Shown piece by piece: positions 34,452 to 43,735 of a DNA stretch of 64,000 nt. Origin of the DNA: REEP01 sp964517265 (lineage in GTDB: Bacteria; Pseudomonadota; Alphaproteobacteria; Rhodospirillales; Defluviicoccaceae). The number at the start of each line of letters is the position of its first letter. Positions within the stretch are counted from its first letter, which is position 1. The position numbers were made by a program, and so were the translations under genes. The DNA lies in NCBI GenBank assembly GCA_964517265.1, contig CAZFBS010000007.1, forward strand, positions 12,043-76,042, in the 5' to 3' direction. The notes under the pieces were generated by a model. It ran no database searches and had not been told where the DNA came from. It was given only the letters and a program-made list of their open reading frames with translations.

Positions 34452-35327
34452 ATGGGTCGGCAACAGCCAAAAGGCATGCAGGGGAAAGTCTGCGTTGTCA
34501 CCGGAGCAACCGGCGGTATTGGTCGCATCACTGCGCGCGAATTGGCATGTCGAGGAGCCACAGTCATCATCGTCGGCCGCGATCGGGAGCGTGGGGAAAG
34601 CACCGTGGCCGAAGCACATGCCGTCGGCGCCGCCGCGGCCGTCTTCATTGCGGCAGATCTGTCCAGTCAGGAGCAGGTCCGACGCTTGGCTGCGGAGGTT
34701 GTTGACCGGTACCCGCGTATCGACGTGCTGGTCAACAACGCTGGTGGCATGTTTCGCCGGCGCAACCTGAGTGTCGACGGCATCGAGATGACGTTTGCGC
34801 TCAATCACCTCAGCTATTACCTGCTTACCCATCTTCTCCTGCCGGCCCTGGTCCGCGCGCCGGCGGCACGGATCGTGAGTGTCGCATCCGAGGCTCACCG
34901 GGGGGTTGATCTGGATTTCGATAATCTTCAGGGCGAGCAGGGGTACCGAGGCCTGAGAGCCTACAAGCGCTCCAAGCTGGCCAACATCTGCTTCACGTTC
35001 GAGTTGGCGCGGCATCTAGAAGGAAGCCACGTGACCGCCAATGCCCTGCACCCTGGGTTCGTGGCCACCGACATCGGGGCCCGAAGCGACTGGATCGCAA
35101 CGATCGCCTGGAGACTTGTCAGCTTCTTCGCCATCGACGTGGAGAAGGGTGCACAGACCTCCATCCACCTTGCGGCCTCCGATACCGTTGAAGGTGTCAA
35201 CGGACGTTATTTTTCGGACTGCCAAATGGTCACGCCGTCGGCGCCCGCTCTCCAGCAAAGTGTGCAGCGCAGGCTCTGGGACATGAGTGCGGCTATGACC
35301 GGCGTGCCGCCCTCCTGGCCCCGCTGA
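34452..35327 (+). CDS. short-chain dehydrogenase/reductase (retinol dehydrogenase-like)
   Basis: NAD(P)-dependent oxidoreductase of the classical-to-extended SDR type, 291 residues from the ATG at 34452. The cofactor motif TGATGGIG, the NNAGG motif, the catalytic Ser region RIVSVASEAH and the active-site YKRSK (Tyr-x-x-x-Lys) are intact. The overall pattern resembles retinol dehydrogenase/WW-oxidoreductase-like SDRs; the substrate is unknown. A longer start at 34413 is possible but has no ribosome site. Confidence 0.88.
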   Translation: MGRQQPKGMQGKVCVVTGATGGIGRITARELACRGATVIIVGRDRERGESTVAEAHAVGAAAAVFIAADLSSQEQVRRLAAEVVDRYPRIDVLVNNAGGMFRRRNLSVDGIEMTFALNHLSYYLLTHLLLPALVRAPAARIVSVASEAHRGVDLDFDNLQGEQGYRGLRAYKRSKLANICFTFELARHLEGSHVTANALHPGFVATDIGARSDWIATIAWRLVSFFAIDVEKGAQTSIHLAASDTVEGVNGRYFSDCQMVTPSAPALQQSVQRRLWDMSAAMTGVPPSWPR

Positions 35328-35355
35328 CGGTCGGGCATCGGCAAGCTTGCGATTC

Positions 35356-36510
35356 TCAAGCGATTTCCACAACGGTCAGGCGGCCACGGCGCACGGCAAG
35401 TGCGTAGTGGCCGTTGCGAATCTTCAGCGCGTCTTCGCCGAATACTTGGCGGCGCCAGCCTTTCAGGGCATGAACATCTGCCTCCTCGCCAAAAGCAGCA
35501 ATCGCTTCGATATCGGCGGATGATGCGACCAGCCGCTGTGCGACGTCGTGGTCATCGCACTTCATTTTGAGAAGAACCTTGAGCAACTCGCAGATCGGCG
35601 CAACGCGGCGCGGTAGCTCGCGCTTGATGTCGGGTTCCGGCCATTGCTCCGGCGGCACCGAGCAGCCTCGAGTGACCGCATCAAGAAGCTCGGCACCGGC
35701 TGCGCTCTCTGCGAACGACCGTCCAAGCCCGCGTGTGCGGTTGAGCTCGGCAATCGTCTGTGGCGTATGATGCGCGATCTCCATCATCGCTTCGTCGCGC
35801 AGGACACGATTTCGGGGAAGGTCGCGGCTTTGTGCCTGCCGTTCCCGCCATGCCGCCAGTTCACGCAATACGGCGAGGAAGCGGCCGTTGCCGCTGCGGA
35901 CCTTGATCCGTCGATAGGCGTTTATGGGCTCCATATCGTAAGTCTGAGGATCCGTCAGGATGGCCATTTCCTCTTCCAGCCAAAAGGCCCGACCGTTGGC
36001 CTCAAGCCGCTGCCGCAACCGTTCGTATACAGGGCGAAGGTGAACAACGTCGCTGAGGGCATAATCAATCTGCCGTGCGCTCAGTGGCCGTAACGACCAG
36101 TCGGTGAACCGCGACGCCTTGTCGAGACGAACGCGCGCCAGCTTGGTGACAAGAGTTTCATAACCAGCCTGGTCGCCGAAGCCGCAGACCATCGCGGCAA
36201 CTTGAGTGTCGAACACGGGGGCCGGCAGGCGACCCATCAGGTGAAAAAAGATCTCCAGATCCTGACGTGCCGCATGGAAAACCTTCAAGATGTTTGGACT
36301 CGCGAAGATCTCGAACAGCGGGGCAAGATCCAGTCCACCAATGGGATCGATCGCGGCGGCCACTTCCTCGCTTCCGGCTACCTGCACCAAGCACAACCGG
36401 GGCCAATAGGTGCGCTCACGCATGAATTCGGTATCGACAGTGATGTAGGGGCACTCAGCGATCTGTCGACAGAAGTCGACCAGAGCGGCCGTATCGGTGA
36501 TCAGAGTCAT
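35356..36510 (-). CDS. rnd: ribonuclease D
   Basis: 3'-to-5' exoribonuclease for tRNA and small RNA maturation. 384 residues, the usual length. The DEDD exonuclease core shows VDTEFMRE (Exo I), HAARQDLEIF (Exo II) and a Tyr-containing DYALSDVVHL (Exo III), followed by two HRDC-like helical domains (RDLPRNRVLRDEAMMEIA and the region near SSADIEAIAA). It converges with the SDR gene. Confidence 0.95.
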   Translation of the reverse strand: MTLITDTAALVDFCRQIAECPYITVDTEFMRERTYWPRLCLVQVAGSEEVAAAIDPIGGLDLAPLFEIFASPNILKVFHAARQDLEIFFHLMGRLPAPVFDTQVAAMVCGFGDQAGYETLVTKLARVRLDKASRFTDWSLRPLSARQIDYALSDVVHLRPVYERLRQRLEANGRAFWLEEEMAILTDPQTYDMEPINAYRRIKVRSGNGRFLAVLRELAAWRERQAQSRDLPRNRVLRDEAMMEIAHHTPQTIAELNRTRGLGRSFAESAAGAELLDAVTRGCSVPPEQWPEPDIKRELPRRVAPICELLKVLLKMKCDDHDVAQRLVASSADIEAIAAFGEEADVHALKGWRRQVFGEDALKIRNGHYALAVRRGRLTVVEIA

Positions 36511-36602
36511 GCCGCAGCGTTTACAGCCAAATCGCTGTTGCGGAAAGCCCCCTGCATGACCCGTTTCCTGGGCTCCGCGGGCATGGGGAAGGCCGGAGTA
36601 GG

Positions 36603-37244
36603 CTAAGGCTGAATGAATCGGGGCAAATCGATGAGATCGCCAATGACGTCCGTGTGCTCTGGAAATGGGTTGGGCAGACCGGGCGGCAGGCGACCAACGA
36701 AACGGACGCCGTTGGCCACGGCAGCCTCGTAGTCGGCGCGTCCGTCACCGATCATGAAGACGCCTTCCCGCCCCAAAGCATGGGTTTTGACAATCTCGCC
36801 GATAATCTCGGTCTTGTCGGGCGGCGAGCCAAAAATGGCATGGAAGTATTCCCCCATCCCGCGTTTGTCGATGATCCGCTCAAGCTCCTTCTGGGGGGTC
36901 GCGGAAGCAATAAACAAAGGCACGAGGCCGATATACCTTTCCAAAGCTTCACGGGCGCCGGGGACCCACTCGGACGCCACCACCTGGTCCTCGACCAGCC
37001 TGCCGAAGGTGTCGCCCAGCGCGTTGATCTCTGCATCCGAGGGTGCCTGTCCCAGGATCTGTTCGTGACAGTGCCGGATCCGCTTCAAGCGCGAGACGCC
37101 GCTGTGTTGGCGGTAGTGCTGGACCGCGGCGCGCTCGATGTCATCGCCATAACGCCGGTAAAGCGAAGCGAACGCCACGATCTTGACATCGAGGGATTCA
37201 ACCAGTGTGCCGTCGAAATCGAACAGGATTGCAGAGAGGGTCAT
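36603..37244 (-). CDS. HAD-superfamily phosphatase (phosphoglycolate phosphatase-like)
   Basis: 213 residues from the ATG at 37244. Motif I FDFDGTLVES, motif II with Ser/Thr in PLFIASATPQKE, motif III Lys region and motif IV GDGRADYEAA are intact, with an alpha-helical cap like that of Gph and beta-phosphoglucomutase. The substrate cannot be told. It is divergent from aspS. Confidence 0.88.
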   Translation of the reverse strand: MTLSAILFDFDGTLVESLDVKIVAFASLYRRYGDDIERAAVQHYRQHSGVSRLKRIRHCHEQILGQAPSDAEINALGDTFGRLVEDQVVASEWVPGAREALERYIGLVPLFIASATPQKELERIIDKRGMGEYFHAIFGSPPDKTEIIGEIVKTHALGREGVFMIGDGRADYEAAVANGVRFVGRLPPGLPNPFPEHTDVIGDLIDLPRFIQP

Positions 37245-37393
37245 TGCCGTCGTTTTAACGCAAGGCGTGCACGTCGTCTGCATGAAACGGCTCTCTGGTG
37301 CAATGCACGCCCCGCCGCTTGACAAGCGCATGCCTTCGGTGTCGTTTGCAGCCGCTTCGCATCTTCCTTGCGAAGAGTCTTCAGGTGACGAGC

Positions 37394-39190
37394 ATGCATC
37401 AATTTCGAACCCACACATGCGCAGAACTTCGCCTCGGCCACGCCGATGAGGTGGTCAGGCTTTCAGGGTGGATACACCGCAAACGGGACCACGGCAATCT
37501 GCTGTTTATTGATCTACGCGATCATTATGGACTGACCCAATGCGTTATTGACGTCTCCAGTCCCCTGTTTCACCAGGTGGAAGACGTGCGTGTCGAGAGT
37601 GTTGTCACGATAACCGGTCACGTCGTCCGGCGCAGCCCGGAGACCGTCAATCCCGTTCTGCCGACCGGTGAGGTCGAGGTCAAGATCGAGCAGTTCGATG
37701 TCAATTCGCCTGCGGACGTATTGCCGATGCAAGTGGCCGGTGACGTGGAGTATGGCGAGGAGACACGGCTGAGATACCGGTTTCTGGACCTGCGCCGGGC
37801 GCGGATCCATCAGAATATCGTACTGCGCTGCGCGGTGGTTGCTTCGATCCGTCGCCGGATGACGGAGCAGGGATTTCTTGAGGTCCAAACTCCGATCCTG
37901 ACGGCAAGCTCACCGGAAGGGGCTCGCGACTACCTTGTGCCGAGCCGCAACCACCCGGGTCAGTTCTATGCCCTGCCACAGGCGCCGCAACAGTTTAAGC
38001 AATTGCTGATGGCCTCAGGCTTTGATCGCTATTTCCAGATCGCGGCCTGCTTTCGCGATGAGGATGCCCGCGCCGACCGCTCGCCGGGTGAGTTCTACCA
38101 GCTCGACTTCGAGATGGCATTTGCCACTCAGGATGATGTGTTCGCCGCGCTGGAGCCGGTACTAGCGGGGGTGTTCGAGGAGTTCGGCGACGGGCGAGCG
38201 GTCACGCCGCTGCCATTTCCGCGCGTGCCCTACCACGAGGCGATGCTGAAGTACGGCTCCGACAAGCCAGACCTGCGCAACCCGATCGTGATAGCTGATG
38301 TCACAGATACCTTTCGTGGCTCCGGCTTCGGGCTGTTCGCCCGCAATGTCGAAAAGGGAGCGGTGGTTCGGGCGATTCCGGCTCCAGGTGCCGCGCGGAT
38401 GCCGCGGAGCTTTTTCGACAAGCTCAATGATTGGGCCAAGGAACAAGGTGAGGGCGGCCTTGGCTATATCGTTTTTGCCGACGCGGAAGTGAGGGGACCA
38501 ATCGGCAAGAACCTTGAGCCCGCGCGCGTTGCCGCCGTTCGGGAATCGTGCGGTGTGGGCGATGGCGACGCCATTTTCTTCGTCTGCGCCGACAGGAGTC
38601 GTGCCGAAAAGTTTTGCGCGCTTGCCCGGGAGCGCGTGTGCGACGAGCTTGATCTGCGGGAAAAGAATGTCTTCAAATTCGTTTGGGTGGTTGACTTTCC
38701 TCTCTACGAGCTCAGCGAGGAAACCGGTCGGATTGAATTCAGTCACAACCCGTTCTCAATGCCTCAGGGCGGATTGGAGGCGCTGGAGACGCTGGATCCT
38801 CTCGCCATTCGGGCGTTTCAGTATGATATTGTCTGCAATGGTGTGGAATTGTCGTCCGGCGCGATCCGCAACCATCGGCCGGACATCATGATCAAGGCGT
38901 TCGCCATTGCCGGCTACAGCGAAGCGCAGTTGAAGGAGCGCTTCGGCGGCCTGTTCAATGCGTTCCGGTTCGGGGCGCCGCCCCACGGCGGCTGTGCGCC
39001 CGGGATCGACCGGATGGTGATGCTTCTTGCCGACGAGCCGAACATTCGTGAGGTGATCGCGTTCCCGATGAACCAGCAGGCACAGGATCTGTTGATGGGC
39101 GCGCCGGCGGAAGTCGATCCGCAGCGCCTGAAGGAGCTCCATATCCGTCTGGATCTGCCCAAGCCGAAAAAACTGGATGTTGCCGAATAA
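37394..39190 (+). CDS. aspS: aspartyl-tRNA synthetase
   Basis: 598 residues from the ATG at 37394, bacterial-type class II synthetase. N-terminal OB fold (GWIHRKRDHG), class II motif 2 FRDEDARADRSPGEFYQLD, the GAD insertion domain in the middle and motif 3 GGCAPGIDRMVM. His33 in the RDHG loop is the residue associated with non-discriminating enzymes that also charge tRNA-Asn; discriminating enzymes such as E. coli have Leu there. The product may therefore work with GatCAB, which is not in the window. Confidence 0.97.
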   Translation: MHQFRTHTCAELRLGHADEVVRLSGWIHRKRDHGNLLFIDLRDHYGLTQCVIDVSSPLFHQVEDVRVESVVTITGHVVRRSPETVNPVLPTGEVEVKIEQFDVNSPADVLPMQVAGDVEYGEETRLRYRFLDLRRARIHQNIVLRCAVVASIRRRMTEQGFLEVQTPILTASSPEGARDYLVPSRNHPGQFYALPQAPQQFKQLLMASGFDRYFQIAACFRDEDARADRSPGEFYQLDFEMAFATQDDVFAALEPVLAGVFEEFGDGRAVTPLPFPRVPYHEAMLKYGSDKPDLRNPIVIADVTDTFRGSGFGLFARNVEKGAVVRAIPAPGAARMPRSFFDKLNDWAKEQGEGGLGYIVFADAEVRGPIGKNLEPARVAAVRESCGVGDGDAIFFVCADRSRAEKFCALARERVCDELDLREKNVFKFVWVVDFPLYELSEETGRIEFSHNPFSMPQGGLEALETLDPLAIRAFQYDIVCNGVELSSGAIRNHRPDIMIKAFAIAGYSEAQLKERFGGLFNAFRFGAPPHGGCAPGIDRMVMLLADEPNIREVIAFPMNQQAQDLLMGAPAEVDPQRLKELHIRLDLPKPKKLDVAE

Positions 39191-39221
39191 CGGCTGGAGG
39201 CGAGCTGAGAGTGAAGGGCCG

Positions 39222-39794
39222 ATGAACGAGACGCACGGGCTGGTGGTGGAATCGATTCGCGAGGCTGCGGATCAACTGGAACAACTGGAGACGCTGGCGC
39301 CGGTGATTGCCGCGATCGCCGTCCAACTGATCGCGGTGCTGCGGAACGGGGGCAAGGTGATGTTCTGCGGCAACGGTGGCTCGGCTGCGGATTCGCAGCA
39401 TCTCGCCGCCGAGCTGGAAGGCAGGTTCCTTCTCGATCGCCAGCCGTATGCCGCCGTGGCCCTAACAACCAACACCTCGAGCTTGACCGCCATCGGCAAC
39501 GATTTCGGATTCGAGGCGGTGTTCGAGCGGCAGGTTCGTGGCCTGGGCACTGCCAAGGACGCGCTTGTCGCGATCTCCACCAGCGGCCACAGCCCCAATG
39601 TGCTCCGCGCCGTGGAGGCGGCGCGGGAGATCGGCCTCATTACCATCGGCTTCACCGGCAGCAGTGGAGGCAAGATGGCGCCGTTGTGCGACCTCTCGCT
39701 GCGGATCCCCTCGACGAGCACGCCCCGAATCCAGGAGATGCACATTCTGGCCGGCCATATCGTCTGCGATATCGTCGAGCGCGCGCTGGCTTGA
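39222..39794 (+). CDS. gmhA: phosphoheptose isomerase (sedoheptulose 7-phosphate isomerase)
   Basis: First step of ADP- or GDP-heptose synthesis for LPS or other glycans. 190 residues from an ATG with GAAGGG upstream. SIS-fold landmarks are FCGNGGSAADSQHLAAELEGRF, the TTNTSSLTAIGND loop, STSGHSPNVLRA and the C-terminal QEMHILAGHIVCD helix with zinc-type ligands. Its stop overlaps the likely TTG start of the next heptose gene. Confidence 0.96.
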   Translation: MNETHGLVVESIREAADQLEQLETLAPVIAAIAVQLIAVLRNGGKVMFCGNGGSAADSQHLAAELEGRFLLDRQPYAAVALTTNTSSLTAIGNDFGFEAVFERQVRGLGTAKDALVAISTSGHSPNVLRAVEAAREIGLITIGFTGSSGGKMAPLCDLSLRIPSTSTPRIQEMHILAGHIVCDIVERALA

Positions 39795-40888
39795 GCGTCC
39801 CGATCCGTTCTGCAGCCCCCATAACCCACTGCCTCATCCTGGCCGGACGCGAGGATGAGGCACCACCCCTGCTCGACCCCTTGATTGACGAAACAGCCCG
39901 GTTCGGGATCGATTCGTTCTTCGTGCTTTGCGGAGACGGCGTGCCCCTGGGCACAGACGTTGGTGGAACAAGGCAGGCGCGCGATGGACGCTTGCTCACC
40001 GTCACGGTTGAAAAGGCTGAGCCGCACGGCGGAATGGGCGGTATCAACCGATTGCTGGACCGGCTTGCAGAGACATTCCTTGTCATCGACAGCGACCGCT
40101 TTTTCGACTGCAATGTCGCCGACTTGATGCGGCCGCCTCTGGCGCCGGGGTGCATTCTGCGGCTCGCGCGTTGCCGCGAGCATGGAGGGCAGAGCCCGCG
40201 GGGACTGTCCGCCGGCGTCGCCGGCAGGATTCGTAGCGGCATCGGTTACGCGCGCAGAGAAATCCTTCCGCTCCTGGATGCCGTTCCCCGTTCGCTGGAG
40301 GACGACATCCTGCCGCGGCTGTCATCCGCGCAGGCGGTGGAGGAAAGAGAGATGAACGGCCGGCTGATCGCCCTCGATGCCGCCTGCGCCGGTTTGTTTC
40401 CGATTCGGCGGGCGGCCGTGTTCTTTGATCGCGATGGTGTTCTCAACGAGGACAGCGGGTATGTCTTTCGGCCGGATCAGCTACGCTGGCTTCCCGGAGC
40501 CCGCGAATGCGTGCGCGGCGTCAATGACAGCGGCCGGTTTGCCTTCGTTGTTACCAACCAATCGGGCATTGCCCGCGGCTATTACGACGAAGAAGCCGTC
40601 CGCACCTTTCACGCCGAGATGCAGCGACAGCTCCTTGCGTTCGGCGCCCACATCGACGCGTTCGTGTTCTGCCCGCACCATCCCGAAGGAACGGTGGCGT
40701 CGTACTCAAGGCCTTGCGATTGCCGCAAGCCAACGCCAGGGATGATCAAGCAGTTGCTCTGCGCTTGGCCGGTGTGCCGTGAGGAGAGCATCCTCATCGG
40801 GGACCGCCCCTCGGACCTCGCGGCAGCGGAAGGGGCCGGTATTGCCGGCAGGCTTTATGAGAGTGGTGATCTTAGGCAATTCCTTTAA
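39791..40888 (+). CDS. degenerate nucleotidyltransferase fused to heptose bisphosphatase (GmhB)
   Basis: About 365 residues, probably from a TTG overlapping the gmhA stop (TTGA). The C-terminal third is a complete HAD-type GmhB: FDRDGVLNED at 212-221, TNQSGIARGYY, zinc ligands C294-x-H296 and C309-x-C311, GDRPSDLAAAE. The N-terminal 200 residues follow an HddC-like nucleotidyltransferase layout (CLILAG start, PHGGMGG, FLVIDSDRFFDCNV, LEDDILPRL), but the Gly-rich GGxGTRL loop and the following Lys are gone. Phosphatase activity is likely, nucleotidyl transfer doubtful. Confidence 0.85.
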   Translation: MSVPIRSAAPITHCLILAGREDEAPPLLDPLIDETARFGIDSFFVLCGDGVPLGTDVGGTRQARDGRLLTVTVEKAEPHGGMGGINRLLDRLAETFLVIDSDRFFDCNVADLMRPPLAPGCILRLARCREHGGQSPRGLSAGVAGRIRSGIGYARREILPLLDAVPRSLEDDILPRLSSAQAVEEREMNGRLIALDAACAGLFPIRRAAVFFDRDGVLNEDSGYVFRPDQLRWLPGARECVRGVNDSGRFAFVVTNQSGIARGYYDEEAVRTFHAEMQRQLLAFGAHIDAFVFCPHHPEGTVASYSRPCDCRKPTPGMIKQLLCAWPVCREESILIGDRPSDLAAAEGAGIAGRLYESGDLRQFL

Positions 40889-40913
40889 TACCCCGGCGAG
40901 TGGCGATTCCGTC

Positions 40914-41576
40914 TCAGGGTGCTGCGCCCACGGCTGCCCCACTGGGGCAGGCGACCCCGGTTCCACCGAGGCCACAGTAGCCCCCGGGATTCTTCGCCAG
41001 ATACTGCTGATGGTATTCCTCGGCATAGTAGAACGCAGGCACATCGCAAATCTCGGTCGTGATGGTTCCATAGCCGTTGGTGCTCAGTTCGTTTTGATAG
41101 GCGTCGCGGGACGCTTCGGCCTTGGCCCGCTGCTCGGGTGACGAGACGTAGACGGCGGAACGGTACTGGGTGCCGACATCATTGCCCTGGCGCATTCCCT
41201 GGGTCGGATCGTGGCTTTCCCAGAATACCTTGAGAAGATCCTCGAACGAGAGTCGCGCCGGATCGAACACAACCAGAACACCCTCAGTATGACCAGTGCG
41301 ACCGGAACACACTTCTTCGTATGTAGGATTGGGGGTGTGGCCGCCAGCATATCCGACCGCCGTCGTGAACACACCCGGGAGTTGCCAGAACTTTCTCTCC
41401 GCGCCCCAAAAGCAGCCGAGGCCGAACACCACGGTCTCGTGTCCCGCCGGGAAGGGAGGGACAAGCGGCCGCGCGTTGACGTAGTGGGCGCTTGGCACTG
41501 CCATGCTCACCGCACGTCCCGGCAATGCCTGATCGGCCGAAGGAAGGTCCAGCGGTTTCCGTACTCTCAACCACAT
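40914..41576 (-). CDS. msrA: peptide methionine sulfoxide reductase MsrA
   Basis: Repairs Met-S-sulfoxide in proteins. 220 residues with the active-site motif FGLGCFWGAE (Cys55), the GYAGGHTPNPTYEEVCSG block and a C-terminal GGYCGLGGTGVACP region with two resolving-type Cys. No obvious signal peptide, so probably cytoplasmic. It converges with the heptose fusion gene. Confidence 0.95.
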   Translation of the reverse strand: MWLRVRKPLDLPSADQALPGRAVSMAVPSAHYVNARPLVPPFPAGHETVVFGLGCFWGAERKFWQLPGVFTTAVGYAGGHTPNPTYEEVCSGRTGHTEGVLVVFDPARLSFEDLLKVFWESHDPTQGMRQGNDVGTQYRSAVYVSSPEQRAKAEASRDAYQNELSTNGYGTITTEICDVPAFYYAEEYHQQYLAKNPGGYCGLGGTGVACPSGAAVGAAP

Positions 41577-41601
41577 TGTGTTTCTCCACGGCTGAAACTT
41601 T

Positions 41602-41622
41602 CCGCCCCTTTATCTGGGGCGG
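41602..41622. other. perfect 7-bp hairpin between msrA and a small ORF
   Basis: CCGCCCC and GGGGCGG arms flank a 7-nt loop. It lies downstream of the small leftward ORF and upstream of msrA. There is no T-run on either strand, so a terminator role is only possible, and it could equally affect the msrA leader. Confidence 0.3.
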
Positions 41623-41715
41623 CAGCCGCGGGAAGTCAAAGCCCGTAGAGAGGAGACCCGCTGGCGAAGCCGCGGGGCCGACTGGAACAACCGTGCCGAC
41701 AATCTCCGTGCCGGA

Positions 41716-41949
41716 TCAGGTTTCCGCCAGCGCTCGCATCAGACGGACGAGCGCGGACAGAGGCTCGGCTTTATAGGGTGGAGCCTCTTTTATCAGCTCT
41801 TGAAGATCGGCGGCAAAGTAGTAGAGGGCCGCATTGAAAGCACCTTCGGGATCGGCATTGAAGGGGCCATCACCAAGGGCGGGATCGGATACATCATAGT
41901 CGGAAATACGACCATCTTCGACGTCGTTGTAAGCGGATTTTACGGTCAT
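41716..41949 (-). CDS. small acidic hypothetical protein
   Basis: 77 residues, acidic in the first half (DVEDGRISDYDVSDPALGDG) and helical in the second (ALYYFAADLQELI). An AGAGGGA site lies 11 bases before the ATG, and composition is protein-like with high third-position GC. Family not recognised. It stands alone between msrA and a thioesterase, all leftward. Confidence 0.5.
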   Translation of the reverse strand: MTVKSAYNDVEDGRISDYDVSDPALGDGPFNADPEGAFNAALYYFAADLQELIKEAPPYKAEPLSALVRLMRALAET

Positions 41950-42222
41950 GGTTCTGCCAATCCCTCTAATGCGGCCGCATTCGGCTGTTCAGGCCCGGGT
42001 GGTGCCTCCGCTCGTGCCGATGATGCGTCTTTCCAGCTTTGCACATATCGTCAAGGCACATCCCTCAGGACGATTGTCTGTTCCGTGGTGCCCCGACGGC
42101 TCATGTACCTGCATATGCATAGGATACCCATTTGGGGCAGTCGATGCAACACTCTAAAATCAGGTCCCTTTTGTTGGGATCTTTTGGCGAGGGCACCGCT
42201 GACCGAAGCAGGCCGGAGCGCA

Positions 42223-42669
42223 TTACGAAATGATCAGAAGGCTCGATGTTGCCGATGCATAGAGCTCACCGGCACGGTCCGTAAGACTTGCTTCGGTAAA
42301 TGCTGCGCGACGCCCGATGGTGACCACCCTGCCTTCGCCGCGAATAATGCCCGTATCGCTCCTGAGCGCCCGGTGGTAGGCGATCTTGATCTCCAGCGTA
42401 GAGAACGCTTGGCCGGTGCGCAGCTTGGACAGCACAGCATAGCCGCATGCGAAATCCAGTACTGTTGCGGCAAATCCGCCGTGGACGGTGCCGATCGGGT
42501 TATAGACGTGGATATCGGGTTTCGCCTCGAACACGACCCGCCCGTTTTCGACCTCAACAAGATGGATATCGAGTGTCTCCGCCATCCCCGGGCGCTTGCC
42601 TGTTTCCTTCATGATCCGAAGCTGTTCAATGCCTGGAAGGTCCGGTCCGATTTCGTGAAGAAGGTTCAT
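42223..42669 (-). CDS. PaaI-family hotdog thioesterase
   Basis: 148 residues from an ATG with a GGAGCG ribosome site. The hotdog core has GTVHGGFAATVLDFACGYAV, matching the HGG active-site signature of PaaI-type acyl-CoA thioesterases, and a YHRALRSDTG strand. The substrate is unknown; phenylacetyl-type or generic acyl-CoA. It is divergent from the solute-binding protein gene. Confidence 0.87.
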   Translation of the reverse strand: MNLLHEIGPDLPGIEQLRIMKETGKRPGMAETLDIHLVEVENGRVVFEAKPDIHVYNPIGTVHGGFAATVLDFACGYAVLSKLRTGQAFSTLEIKIAYHRALRSDTGIIRGEGRVVTIGRRAAFTEASLTDRAGELYASATSSLLIIS

Positions 42670-42810
42670 GGTTCGCTCCGATGTTTGCCGGCCGTTGATG
42701 CGGACCGGGCCTCTGGGGCTTGGCAAAAGGCTAAAGCAATAGTTGTCGATGATCCGCACGCCGCTGCATACTGCTGCCGAAAAAATCATCCCTCATGGAA
42801 AGGGCTCGCC

Positions 42811-43671
42811 TTGAAAACTCCGCTGCTATCGCTCCTTTTCGCCGCGCTGCTCGCTGCCACACCGGCGGTGGCCTCGCCGCCCACCGATACCTTGGCCAAG
42901 GTGGCGGAGACGGGCCAGTTCGTCATCGGCTTCCGGGAAGATGCCAGGCCGTTCTCCTATCGCGACAGCGAGGGCAATGCCGCAGGATACAGTGTCGATC
43001 TGTGCCGGCGGATCGCCACCGTCGTCAAGGAAGCAAGCGGGCAAGATACGCTTGACGTTCAGTACGTTGCGGTGGCTGCCGATGACCGTGTCAGAGCGAT
43101 CAAGTCAGGTGAGATCGATATCATGTGCGGCGCGACCACGGAGAGTCTCGAGCGCCGCGCTGAGGTCGATTTCAGCCAACATATCTTCATCACCGGAGCC
43201 GAAATGCTTGTGAAGACGGACTCCGGGATCGAGGATATTGGTGGCCTCGGCGGCAAGAAAGCAGGGGTGCTCGAAGGGACGACGACGGAGGTGGCCGTTC
43301 GCGAAGCACTGAAAACCGGGATGGTTGACGCAGAAATCGTAACGTTCCAGCAGCATGAAGATGGGCTTGCCGCTGTCGAAGAGGGTGCGATCGATGCGTA
43401 CTTCGCCGATCGCATTCTTTTGCTCGGCCTTGGCCAGCAAGCGAAGGATCCAGCCTCGTTGCAACTGTCCGGCCGCTTCTACTCCTACGAGCCATACGCG
43501 CTGATGATTCGCCGGGGTGATGATGATCTGCGACTCGCCGCCGATACGGCGCTGGCGAATTTGTACAGGAGCGGGCAGATCTGGGAAATCTACCAGAAGC
43601 ATTTCGGTGAGGCGGAGCCCAGTGAACTGCTTGTCGCGATGTTCCTCCTGGGAGGAGTGCCGGTTCGGTAG
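42811..43671 (+). CDS. amino-acid ABC transporter periplasmic binding protein
   Basis: 286 residues from a TTG with GGAAAGGG seven bases upstream, so the long frame ahead of it is discarded. The signal peptide (1-25) ends AVAS. The domain is SBP_bac_3 type: GFREDARPFSYRDSEGNAAGYSVDLCR, DIMCGATTESLERR and YFADRILLL; related proteins bind glutamate, aspartate or similar. No permease or ATPase gene is adjacent, so it is an orphan receptor or pairs with a distant transporter. Confidence 0.87.
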   Translation: MKTPLLSLLFAALLAATPAVASPPTDTLAKVAETGQFVIGFREDARPFSYRDSEGNAAGYSVDLCRRIATVVKEASGQDTLDVQYVAVAADDRVRAIKSGEIDIMCGATTESLERRAEVDFSQHIFITGAEMLVKTDSGIEDIGGLGGKKAGVLEGTTTEVAVREALKTGMVDAEIVTFQQHEDGLAAVEEGAIDAYFADRILLLGLGQQAKDPASLQLSGRFYSYEPYALMIRRGDDDLRLAADTALANLYRSGQIWEIYQKHFGEAEPSELLVAMFLLGGVPVR

Positions 43672-43735
43672 AAGCCACATCATGACAAGACCGGCGGCCC
43701 CATTCCGCGACGCTGGGCCGCCGGCGGAGGGTGCC

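Noticed and set aside
41948..42157. Small rightward frame upstream of the thioesterase end
   Set aside because: Pro/Cys-rich, no ribosome site and opposite to a more plausible leftward small gene start.
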